Shown: one piece after another, positions 22,097 to 35,408 of the stretch
Position numbering within the stretch: the stretch's first letter is position 1
Layout of the letters: each line of letters starts with the position of its first letter
From: Amphimedon queenslandica
Lineage: Eukaryota; Porifera; Demospongiae; Haplosclerida; Niphatidae
Direction: 5' to 3'
Assembly: GCF_000090795.2 (NCBI RefSeq)
Contig: NW_003546392.1
Coordinates: forward strand, 1 to 64,000
DNA length: 64,000 nucleotides
Translations under genes and position numbers: made by a program
The notes under the pieces: model-generated
Databases searched by the model: none
What the model saw: only the letters and a program-made list of their open reading frames with translations
Told to the model about the DNA's origin: nothing

Positions 22097-25000
22097 TGAT
22101 TACATGCAAACTTAATAAACTTCCTCAACTCTTCCTACAATGAGAGGAGCATAGGTCATGTGAGAGTCACCTGATCATTATTACTTGTGATAACGACTCT
22201 AGTGCAGTCCAGAAGTACTGGATGTGTCGGTCAGATTCCATAAGACCAACATGATAAGTCGTGTGCATCTTTAAAAAGATAGTAATTTATGTGTAAGTAA
22301 TATCTTCTTGTATACTTTTAAATAATTTATATCAACGTGAGGTATTCCACATATCCTGAGGTCAAGGTCAGTAGCAGTGAACACAGTGAGAGCCTCCATT
22401 GGTACCACTGATGACAGACCACACCTCACTGCCCTCATTCTATCTACTGACTCAATCTCACGGAGCCTAAAGGACCTTACTTTATCAACATATTCACCTC
22501 TGTTATCAAACCTATTGAATAGTATGATATATTATTAGTATTAGTATTATTACTTAAACTAACGTCACTAGTTTATGGTCCCCATCTTTCTCAAGTGGTT
22601 CCTGATCTCCCCTCAAGTTACGATAAGTAAACGTCAGACTAGCAGTATGGGTATCAGTTCCTGTAGTATGGGTGGTATCAGTTCCAACAGCATGAGTATC
22701 AGTTCCTGCAGTATGGGTATCAGTATCTTGACATAAAGAGCTAATAATTTCATTAAAACTAGTTTCATCCTTAGCCTGTTGCAAATACAGACAGTACATG
22801 TATTAAATGAGCTGTTACTGGTTTACTTCAAGTATTTCTTGAGTAAGTGAATAGGTGACACTATCAGCTTCTTTAAGATCAACTAGTGACAATGGCTCTT
22901 CTTTCAAACTCTTCCAGAAACACACCAGCAGATCAAGAGCTACTGGTACATCAGCTCTTAGAGACACTCCTAAAAGCTAAAGAAAAGGACTATACACCGT
23001 CAGAAGTCAAGATCAGCTGTACCTGTCCAAAAAAGAAAAGGAGTTTCTCTTCGGAGTAGCTCATACTTCCTGTGCTGAGTATAAACTTTCCTTTATTGAT
23101 ACCACTGGCACTGCTGGGGCACTGGATCAGTACAGGAACTAATGGAGACTCTAACTCTCTCACTACCTGCCAGAGGAAGTGGCGGAATGAACCACCTAAA
23201 GAAATAAAATATATATAGATAATCATAAAATCTAAATCTGCTTTGGGTATTTTTCAGATTTTTGACTTTTTTTTAAATGGCCATAACTTGAAAAATTGAT
23301 GTCGGAATCAGCTCAAACTTTCTATACAGCATAAGGGCATCAATATGTATCAGAAAATGTAATAAAAATTTGGGGTGATTTCGGAGCCATTTTTTGGAGA
23401 AAACCATGGACTATAGCCTTGGGTAGTTTTCAGATTTTTGATGTTTTTTAAAAATGGCCGTAACTTGAAAAATTGAAGTCGGAATCAGCTCAAACTTTCT
23501 GCACAGCATAAGTACATTAATATGTATCATAAAATGTAATAAAAATTTGGGATGATTTTGGAGCCATTTTTTGGAAAAAACCATGGACTATAGCCTTGGG
23601 TATTTTTCAGATTTTTTACATTATTTAAAAATGGCCGTAACTTGAAAAATCGAAGTCGGAATTAGCTCAAACTTTCTATACAGCATAAAGGCATCAATAT
23701 GTATCAGAAAATTTAATAAAAATTTGGGGTGATTTTGGAGCCATTTTTTGGAAAAACCATGGACTATAGCCTTGGGTATTTTTCAGATTTTTTTTACATT
23801 TTTTAAAAATGGCCGTAACTTAAAAAATTGAAGTCGGAATCACCTCAAACTTGCTACACAGCATAAGGACATCAATATGTATCATAAAAATTTAATAAAA
23901 ATTTGGGGTGATTTCGGAGCCATTTTTTGGAGAAAACCATGGACTATAGCCTTGGGTATTTTTCAGATTTTTGACGTTTTTTAAAAATGGCCGTAACTTG
24001 AAAAATTGAAGTCGGAATCAGCTCAAACTTTCTGCACAGCATAAGTACATTAATATGTATCAGAAAATGTAATAAAAATTTGGGGTGATTTCGGAGCCAT
24101 TTTTTGGAAAAAACCATGGACTATAGCCTTGAGTATTTTTCAGATTTTTGACGTTTTTTAAAAATGGCTGTAACTTAAAAAAATTGATGCCGGATTCACC
24201 TCAAACTTTCTACACAGTATAAGGGCATCAATATGTATCAGAAATTGTAATAATACTTTGAGTTAATTTCGGAGCCATTTTTTGGAAAAAACCATGGACT
24301 ATAGCCTTGGGTATTTTTCAGATTTTTGACGTTTTCTTAAAATGGCCGTAACTTGAAAAATTGAAGTCGGAATCACCTCAAACTTGCTACACAGCATAAG
24401 GACATCAATATGTATCAGAAAATGTAATAAAAATTTGGGGTGATTTTGGAGCCATTTTTTGGGAAAAACCATGGACTATAGTCTTGGGTATTTCTCAGAT
24501 TTTTGACGTTTTCTTAAAATGGCCGTAACTTGAAAAATTGAAGTTGGAATCAGCTCAAACTTTCTATGCAGCATAAGGGCATCAATATGCATCAGAAAAT
24601 GTAATAAAAATTTGGGGTGATTTTGGAGCCATTTTTTGGGAAAAACCATGGACTATAGTCTTGGGTATTTTTCAGATTTTTGACGTTTTCTTAAAATGGC
24701 CGTAACTTGAAAAATTGAAGTTGGAATCAGCTCAAACTTTCTATGCAGCATAAGGGCATCAATATGTATCAGAAAATGTAGTTAAAATGTATTACTAAAG
24801 TACTTATTATATCCAATAAACTAACTTGTCCCGTGCACTTCTTCTCCTGATAGTTTTACGTTGAATGCGTAAGTTGGATCACCTCCACTGGCTAGAGGTA
24901 CACACAGTTGAGAGGAAGGTACTGACAACATTTGATTGGCTGCTTGACAGAACTGGGTCTTCAATAAAGTGGACGGCAAACCTTTAAGCAAATAAATAAA

Positions 25001-28000
25001 TAAATAAACGAATCAATAGAGTGCACCTCCAACGCTCTCAAGAGGGTCCATCTTTATTTCAGGTGGTGCCTGATCCAGTGTCCTTCTGGTAGCAGCGTTC
25101 AGTACACAATGGAGGAACGTGTTCTTTACATCATAAAACATGTAACTTGCTGCTCTGGTTAGGAGACACCCCAGGGATGAGGGGTGGGTGGAGTTCAAGT
25201 TTACTAGAGGCAGTAACCATGACAACTGTCGGTTGATGTTCTTTAAAGCAATGAATCTCATCCTAATCTCGTTTATTGATAATTCTAATTAAAGCACAAT
25301 ACATTCTAATTAAAGTGCACCAGCTGCTTACTTTGTAAAGGTACAAGATGACCAGCTGTTAGTTCAGCATCCGATACATGGAGTTCACTTGGCAACAACA
25401 AAGAAGAGATGATATCCAACGAACGACACTTTGAATCAACGTGTAACGCTAGGGCGGAGTCAAGGGCGGAGTCAGGGGGACAAGAGGACACACCTTCTAA
25501 GGGTAGAAAACCACACCTACAAAATATAATCAATAACTATTAATAAATATTAACTAAGTGATTATTATAATTATATTACTACACTCCCCTGACCTGTTAA
25601 AGTCCAGGTCATAACCAGCAGCTGTCAGTCCCTTCCATATATGGACTGGTTCTTGTCTCTCGGTCCACTGGACGAGGTCGGCCTCACTGATGGACGAGTC
25701 TTTACTCTTACTCTCCCACAACTGAGCCACTGCCTCCTTGAGGGTGTGGCCAGAACCACACCCAACTATGAATAACCGTAACAGTGACTCGGTCGCTCCA
25801 TTTCCAGTCAATGAAGTCTGGAGTACTTGAGGGCCAAGAGAGTTGAATACAACAGAGAGACAAGAGGAGAGGTCACTGGTAAATGAGACTCCATCTCCAT
25901 TGTATAGCTTGTTCCTCAGGTACTTCCTCAATATTTCATTGGCAGACTCTTCTTCTCCGCATTGAAAACCCTCAGACACACAATAAACTGAGAGTCTCTT
26001 CTTGTTACCTTGCAGCGCTAGGCATGACAATAAACTAGTACATAGTCCTGATGATTTATGACCACACCCTATCCTCAATACAGCCCCGCCCACTGGGACC
26101 TGTTTGGGTGGTTCTAATGAAGCGGGTGAAGCTAACAGCTTAGGCCGCTCCCCTTGTAACGAGTTCTTTTTTTCGGCAGGTTCTGGTCGCTCAGCAGTGT
26201 CAGATACAGCTTCGTCAGATGAGGTAGGTGTGGTTACAGGTGTGGCCTGTTGGTTAGTTGATTCTTTAGCTAGTTCCTCCAGTTTAATTCGCTGTTCCTC
26301 TTCTCTCTCTTCTCTGCTCATGTCTCTCAGCGGAAGGTAAAGATCAACCAGTCCACCATAACCACTGCACACCCTCCTTATTGTTTCCATGGCAACCTCA
26401 CCCTGGAGGGCGGAGTTTATTCCGGTCAACACCAGAAGAGAGGTGTGACATTTTGACGGCAGCGACTTGTAAAAACATTTATAAAAATCAGGATTGAGTT
26501 CCTTTTTTCCTCTCAAAGCAAACAGGACGTCAACTGCTCTTGATACGTAGTCAATCCAATGAAACTTCTTAAACTTTTTACTGCCAGACTTTGAGGCTCC
26601 ATTAGTGGGTGTGGTTTGAACTAGTCCTCCATTGTACTGCCTGAGGGCCAGGACTAGCTCAAGGATTGATTGTAAGTAGCAGCTGAACCGACCCGACCTG
26701 CCACTAGCAATGGACCCAGAGGGAGGGAAGGGAGCTCCTTTAGATTTACCATCATCACTAGAACCAGTGCCACCATTACCATTACTGGTGCTGCTGCTGC
26801 CATTGGTAAATGAGTCACATTCTTCAGTGTACCATTGTTCAACCTCTTGGAGTAACGATGGTAACAGGTCGCTAGGCAACAGCGGTAAGTGGGTATGGTC
26901 TGTCACAGAGTCAGATAGTGTCCACAGTACGTTGGAGAGGGTGTGGTTAATCCGCCCACGCATCACAAGCGGCCAATCAGATTTAGCGAGTAGCTTCACC
27001 AGTGGTTGTACACAAGATGACAAATATCGGGGGTCATTCTTATTGGAGGAGTCAAAATGAAGAGAGAGAGAGTGAGAGAGAGAGAGGAGGAGAGGGACAG
27101 CAGTGGGTACACTGTGGACTAGTATCTTTTGACCTGGGTGAGGGGTGGAGCCTATGAGTTTGATATGAAGTCGGTCTGATGGCACCACTAGAGTAGGGTA
27201 GAGAGGACCAGAGTATTGCTGGTTCACTGTCTGTTGGGGTATCTCGTTGGGATATCGGGACACCTCCTGTGGGAGGAGTCTACCACCACGTCCCTGACCA
27301 CTTCTGTACGTGAATACCTTACACCAAGGGTACTTATAATTAGAACTATTAGGGCACAATAAACAAATTAATAAATTAATAAAATAATAATTACTTTATT
27401 TTATTGCCTGGTTTAACATGACTGGATGACACTATTAAAAATGCGGCCCCAGGACAATATACATCAGTAGTCTCCCGTCCCTCCGGTACCAGGAACTCTG
27501 CCCTCCCATTGCCCCCAGAGGATCCAGACACTCCTTCACTTAGCCTCACCAATAGTGGCTGGACATCAACTGAATGATCCCGTAACCATGACAACAGTTC
27601 CCTCTCCACCAGGGCAGGGTCAGAATAAAACTGAGGCTGATGAGAGGAGAGCAAGGAGTGAGAGAGAGAGGGAGAGAGGGAAGGAGAGGAGGAGACAGAG
27701 AGCCCCTCTACTGATGGCTGTGAGTAATTCTCTTGAGAATATAAACTGATGTACAAAGGAAAGGAGAGAGACTGTGACACTGACTGTAGTGAGAGCAGTG
27801 CTGATCTGCAGTATAGTCCAGCCAAAGTCCCTTCATTATTCAGTAGTTCCCTAGAGACAGGAAGACACAATGCTCAGATATGTATGGCAGTACTAACCTG
27901 TGTACCAGTATACTGACGCTATCAGCTCCTCTTAAAGCCGAGGGTTTCCTATAACCTTTAGGAGGTTTCTCAAGGTATATGACAGGGTACCAGAACCGAA

Positions 28001-28403
28001 CCAATGCTCCATCACTGGGCACGTAGCACTCAACTTGAACTAACTCATTGAGACTGTCAACTGATAGGACCACACCTATCAACAGACCATGCCCTAGTAG
28101 CCACACCCATTATACAGTAACCACACCCACCTGTGAGTCCTTGTGTTTTCTGCATTGCTCTCACTCCACAGCGAGTGTAAGGCACCTCTTTCTGTATCAC
28201 CACTGCTGATCCCTTCTTGATTCTGTTGATGGTGAATTTCTCTAAATCAGCTTTCACATCATCCATTGACGGCAGGTGAAGATCACGAGGTAGTCCTCCA
28301 TTTTCTTCATAAAGAAACTCAACAGTTTCCTGAGCTATACTCTCCATTCCTACAAAATAATGTACAATTAATAATAATAATAATAATAATAATAACAATA
28401 ATG

Positions 28404-28464
<61 letters not shown>

Positions 28465-31400
28465 TCGTATATCTTAGGTAAGGATTGTCCCATTAGCTCC
28501 GGTACCTAGTTGCAAAGCTCCTCTAATTTGATCTAGTCCAGACTTCCTCTCCTGGTCGTTCCTGAACCTTCGCTGGATCAGTGGAAACACTTTAGCCTCC
28601 CAGGCCTTCACTAGTAATAAATGCAAGTCCTCATCTCCAGCCACACCTTCTACAGCCCCGCCTTCTTCAAGCTCCTCCTCCTCTTGATTGGCCACACCCC
28701 CTGGCCTGATGAGGGGGCCCCCCTCCAGTATATTATCAAAACTCAAACGAGGAATGAAACCTTGACTCGACTTAGAGTCGTACACTAAAAATAGATCACA
28801 CCAAAGTCCCATGATATCAAAGATGACGTCATATGACATCACAGCTTACCTTCGTTCGTAACTGGTTCCAGTACCACAGTGTTTGGTACCAGTATCAGTG
28901 GAGTATGTTTCACAGAATCAGTTTCATCATTAGGTACTTCATTATCAACATTATCACGAGCCACACCCTCAAGCTCCTCCTCCTCGTCAATGGGATGGAA
29001 TGGGAGGAGTTTGAATAATGCTACAATCTCTTCAAGTGATTCTCCTTTATCAATATCAGCTGCATCTCTGTGATCCTGTCCTTCAGCATATGAAAATGAA
29101 TACTCACCAAAATTCAACTTTAATCTAGTTCCCTGTACAGAGAGAGACCAATAATACTGTACATGCTGGACATGCAGTATTGCTATAACTAGAATTGAAC
29201 AAACCTTTTTCTGCACATGTACAAAAGGGTAGAGTCCTGAAGGACAGTCTTTAAAGGATTGCTCTAACTTGTTTCCATTGACAGTAAAATAGACAACACC
29301 TCTAGCAGGGGGTGTGTCCTCTTTAATCCAGCCACACCCAACAATATCTCCATTCTTAACGAGGTACTCTGTACTGATCTTTGGCCACTGCATTCGATCA
29401 ACACCACGGACTTGAAAGCCACGCCCAGAACTAAAAAAATAATATTATTATTAAAATTTATTAATTACTTTCTAAAGAGGCAGGTCTCCTGTGGGTAAGA
29501 CCACGCCCCTTCATTATCGGAGGGTTTCTCAGGAGAAGGACAGAGCCCAAAGGACAAATGAGGAGAGGAAGTTCCTGAGTCCAACTGAACCACTTCAACC
29601 TCATAGTAAAAGGAAGGAGCCTATGGTATGGTACAATAGAGCTGTACATGATGTACAGTATATGATGGTAATTGGTCTCACGTGATTAGGTATCGGATTG
29701 TTAGTGACAATGAACACTCCCTTTGGTTTGTCCTGTCTATCAGCATCAGCCCCGCCCCCACCTGAAGTGGTGGGCCCTTGATACACAAGCCACGTGAGAT
29801 TATGAGAGAAGCTAGAATGAGTGACTGGAGGCCATTGTCTTGTTATATCAAGGAAGAACCTTTTACGCTAGGAGAGAAGGTTTCATACAGTACACGCACA
29901 TAATCTAAAATACTTCAATTCTTGGTCTCTCAATCTTCGGAGGAGGAGGACGAGAACAGTCTCTGTACAACATTCTGAGACTCAAACACTGAGACTCAAC
30001 TACTGACAGTCTCTGGCCTAATGATACCATAAGGGCATCAATATTTATCAGAAAATCCAATAAAAATTTGGGTTGATTTTGGAGCCATTTTTTGGAAAAA
30101 ACCATGGACTATAGCCTTGGGTAATTTTCAGATTTTTGATGTTTTCTTAAAATGGCAGTAACTTGAAAAATTGAAGTCGGAATCAGCTCAAACTTTCTAC
30201 ACAGCATAAGGGCATCAATATGTATCAGAAAATCCAATAAAAATTTGGGTTGATTTTGGAGCCATTTTTTGGAAAAAACTATGGACTATATATAGTCTTG
30301 GGTATTTTTCAGATTTTTGACGTTTTCTTAAAATGGCCGTAACTTGAAAAATTGAGGTCGGAATCAGCTCAAACTTTCTACACAGCATAAGGGCATCAAT
30401 ATGTATCAGAAAATCCAATAAAAATTTGGGTTGATTTCGGAGCCATTTTTTGGAAAAAACCATGGACTATAGTCTTGGATATTTTTCAGATTTTTGACGT
30501 TTTCTTAAAATGGCCGTAACTTGAAAAATTGAGGTCGGAATCAGCTCAAACTTGCTACACAGTATAAGGGCACCAATATGTATCAGAAAATCCAATAAAA
30601 ATTTGGGTTGATTTCGGAGCCATTTTTTGGAAAACACCATGGACTATAGCCTTGGGTATTTTTCAGATTTTTGACTTTTTCTTAAAATGGTCGTAACTTG
30701 AAAAATTGAAGTCGGAATCAGCTCAAACTTTCTACACAGCATAAGGACATCAATATGTATCAGAAAATCCAATAAAAATTTGGGTTGATTTCGGAGCCAT
30801 TTTTTGGAAAAAACCATGGACTATAGCCTTGGGTAATTTTCAGATTTTTGATGTTTTCTTAAAATGGCAGTAACTTGAAAAATTGAGGTCGGAATCAGCT
30901 CAAACTTGCTACACAGTATAAGGGCACCAATATGTATCAGAAAATCCAATAAAAATTTGGGTTGATTTCGGAGCCATTTTTTGGAAAAAACCATGGACTA
31001 TAGTCTTGGATATTTTTCAGATTTTTGACGTTTTCTTAAAATGGCCGTAACTTGAAAAATTGAGGTCGGAATCAGCTCAAACTTGCTACACAGTATAAGG
31101 GCACCAATATGTATCAGAAAATCCAATAAAAATTTGGGGTGATTTCGAAGCCATTTTTTGCAAAAAACCATGGACTATATATAGTCTTGGGTATTTTTCA
31201 GATTTTTGACGTTTTCTTAAAATGGCCGTAACTTGAAAAATTGAGGTCGGAATCAGCTCAAACTTTCTACACAGCATAAGGGCATCAATATGTATCAGAA
31301 AATCCAATAAAAATTTGGGTTGATTTCGGAGCCATTTTTTGGAAAAAACCATGGACTATAGTCTTGGATATTTTTCAGATTTTTGACGTTTTCTTAAAAT

Positions 31401-34400
31401 GGCCGTAACTTGAAAAATTGAGGTCGGAATCAGCTCAAACTTGCTACACAGTATAAGGGCACCAATATGTATCAGAAAATCCAATAAAAATTTGGGTTGA
31501 TTTCGGAGCCATTTTTTGGAAAACACCATGGACTATAGCCTTGGGTATTTTTCAGATTTTTGACGTTTTCTTAAAATGGCCGTAACTTGAAAAATTGAGG
31601 TCGGAATCAGCTCAAACTTGCTACACAGTATAAGGGCACCAATATGTATCAGAAAATCCAATAAAAATTTGGGTTGATTTCGGAGCCATTTTTTGGAAAA
31701 CACCATGGACTATAGCCTTGGGTATTTTTCAGATTTTTGACTTTTTCTTAAAATGGTCGTAACTTGAAAAATTGAAGTCGGAATCAGCTCAAACTTTCTA
31801 CACAGCATAAGGACATCAATATGTATCAGAAAATGTAATAAAGTATGTAATAAATATAATTATGATGTCATACCTGGTTTAATAGTTTCTACATGTCTCC
31901 TCAATTGTGACAGATTATCATCATTATTATTACTTATAAATAATTTCTTAAACTCATCACTCTCCCTACATTGAGCAGCTAAACACAGGCAAGCTCTTGC
32001 CCTCAGCTCAGAGTAGAGTCGAACTAATCCCAGGCCCATTGTACCAGGGTTCATTCCGCTGTGGGGAGAGTCTATGGTCACTGGTGATGTTGAGAGGACA
32101 CTGTTAATGGCAAGACAGAGGTCACTGGACACCCCCAGCTGTTTGATAGGTAGGCTACTGACCTCAGGGGGGACCAGTCTCGTTAAAGGGACTTCCAGAG
32201 TTCTATTGACTCCAAAACAATGTCTATCATTCAATATAACATTAGCCACGCCCCTCTGCTCAGATATGCTAGCCACAGATCCTGTTGAGTCAGCAATTCC
32301 TTCTCCTAGTACCTTGACGAGAGACCCAACCCTCAGTGGATCCTTGAACCCTCCAAGAGCAGCAAAACAAGCATTAGCAATACTAGCAGAAGGGAGGTGG
32401 GGCTGTGGACTGGGAGGAGTCTCACATTTATTAACACAATCATGAACTAGAGAGCAGTAGTCCTCCAGCTGGGGGAGACTCAATGGGACTGACCTCAGAG
32501 CTTCCCTCAATACATCTTCTATGGCATTCCTCCACACCTGGACAGCATCCTCACCGACCAGGAGGCCATTTAATAATCCAATGATCTCTGAGGCCAGTGA
32601 ATAGGATACTGTGCCACTTAAGAAGGGACGTGGTGGGTCACTCTTTAGTAATTCCATGTTCTTTTTCTTGCAAGTGGTTTCGGCCTTAGACCTCTTCCGA
32701 TCTGCTTCAGTACCAGAAGGTTCATGATTGGTTCCGTTAGTTGTTGGTTCTATACTAACAGTGAATCCCATACTGGCCCAGCGGACAGCCTTACGGAAAC
32801 AAGACTTGTAATTATCAGTGAGTATTTCAGCTTTATTATTGTCAGTAAGGGCCTGATCCAGTCTCAATATAGTCTCCATCCTGTGGGCCAGCTGTCTTGG
32901 GTCTTGGTTCAGTAAGAGTTGAAGGACTTCAGCTGCAGTTTCATCAGAGCGCCTGTAGAGGTAGACTGAAGCTTGGCCTGCTTCATCAATCTCATCTTGT
33001 TGAGAGGGAGCCATTAACGGTATTGGGTCATTGTCTCCTCCCTCTCTCTCTTGGTGGGCGGAGTCAGTCTGTAAGGCTCCGCCCGGTGAATGGGTAGGTA
33101 TCAGATACTCACCTAGTTTCACCATTAATAGTTTAATTATAATGGAGGCGTGGCCATTAGGGGAGTGGCTAGCATTGCTGAGTGCCGGGTGAGATGGTAT
33201 GATAACTTGAGAGCATTCAGCCACAGTCATTAAAGGTAGTGCTATACGGCAGAGCTGCAAGGCTATCAGTACTAGTTTAGGGGAGGGCCTTTGGTCCGTC
33301 ACCAGGAGGAGGAGTTTAGAGACGCAGGCTGGCTGGCTAAGTATAGCTCGTCCCATGTGACTGCTGGCTAGACCCAACAGCATTGATAGGGCTTCCTGCA
33401 ACGTCTCTGAAGTACCTTTAATTAGAATAGTAATAATAAAATACATATCGTATAATTAACTAAGCATTAGCCCCACCCATCAATAAATTATTAACTACCT
33501 GATTCTGAGTTTTTCAGTGTTTCCATTGCCCTTGAAAAGTGATTGGTCAGAAGTGAAGAGATTTGTTGTGCAAGACCTGACGATATAAACCCAAGGCTCC
33601 GCCCATTTCCCAACTCCTCCCACGAGATACAACGATCAGCAAGTACCTTGAAAGCTGCCCAAGCTAGTGCCGTCACTCTCTGGAGCATCTCCTCATCACC
33701 TTCGGACTCAGCCACACCCACTGGGGGTGTGTCCATATTACAAAGCTCATTAAGGACCTTGAGGAGACCAGTCCTAACTAAGAGTCCCTCGTCCTCTCGG
33801 GTGTAAGGAATTATTGATAATGTTGATATTGTGTTTATAAAGGCAGCTGGATGAGAGAGAGTCTCCTGAACTATGAGTAATATGACATCAGAGAACTTGG
33901 AACGGACTTCATTACACAACCCACTGCAGAGGATATCCTGTACTAGAGGACCATTCTTAATGATGTCACCAACCATTGAGAGTAGGTGAGTGATGGTTGA
34001 CGGTAGCTGGGGTCCAGTGAGGAGAGAGTGTAGGGACGATAGAGAAGAGATCCTGTCAGCAGCTCTTTTACGCTGATGGCTGGCAGCAAGAAGGAAACTG
34101 TCACATGAGACCTGTTGAAATACAGTGAAGCCATTAATTATTAATAATAGGCCTTACTGCTTCTTCTGGTTTATGACCAATAAATCTAAATATCTCCTCA
34201 TTATTATTATTATTATTAATGGATGTGAAGTTATCAAATAATAATGAACTACCATCACTTGATTGACGACTGAAAGAAAATAAATAATAATTATTATTAT
34301 TATTATTATTATTACCTAATTACAGTTGGTGATGTCACTAAGTGACTTGCAGGAACTGATACTGAACGAGACACACCTACAAGAAAGGGTGTGGCCATTA

Positions 34401-35365
34401 TTAATTACTGGGTGTGGCTAATGTCAATTAATTACCTGATGAGTGCCCCTCCCCCTCCTCTTCCTGTGAAATGTTAACTTGAAGCAACAACCGAGAACGA
34501 TCTAGTATACCTTGCACAAGACTTCTCGTCTAATAATAGGAATATAATTAATTAATCAATTAATAATAATAATAATAACTTTTGAATGAATATCTGTTTC
34601 AACATCTTTCTTATCTTTCCTACGTAATACATCTTTCTCCATTAATTCTCTAAAAACAACAAATAAACAACAAATAAACAACAACAAACTAACTGTAGTT
34701 GAGTAGCAGCTCCAAAAGGATCAACAATATCCACAGAATAGAGACAGCATAACAGTTCAAACTGTTTCACAGTCGACTGTAGGACAATAAAGAGACGATG
34801 TATTATATAGTATGGTACAGTATGGTTACCTCTTGCTGCTGTAGATCAAAGAAGAAAGCTGTTTTCATGTCCTTCTCATTATTAATAATATCATCAACAT
34901 CTGAGCACCAATGAGACTCTAACTCCGCTAATGCCTGAACATCACGTAATTGACCACACCTACTACAAGTCCCACCCACTCACCTGGAGTCGTCTCTCGA
35001 GTCCGTTGATGCGTGTAAAGATATCGTCTAACAATATTTTATCAGTTTCACTTATTTTTGAGCTCATGAATTTAAATATTGATTTATTCTCATTGTGTTT
35101 GAGACAAGTGTTCAGAATCAGATCCTCCATCAGTTCAACTTGCAGAATGTCACTGCATGGAACAGAACAACATTATATGTAAAACCTTCTCCCCCTCCCT
35201 CTCTCCCTCCCTCTCTCTCCCTCCCCATATCTCACCTGATCCTTGGTCTCAGTACTGGTCTGGGTTTATTAATAGATTCTCTTAGTTTAACAATGAGTGA
35301 TGGGTCAGTGGGGGTGTGTCTGAACCCGCCCTCTACAACTTCAGTATCAGGCCAAACACATCTAA

Positions 35366-35408
<43 letters not shown>

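Noticed and set aside
30215-31352. Minus-strand frames beginning MVFSKKWLRNQPKF inside the satellite arrays
   Set aside because: 177 is a multiple of three, so any stop-free stretch of a unit can stay open across copies. The same peptide appears at several arrays with no start context, splice logic or known domain.
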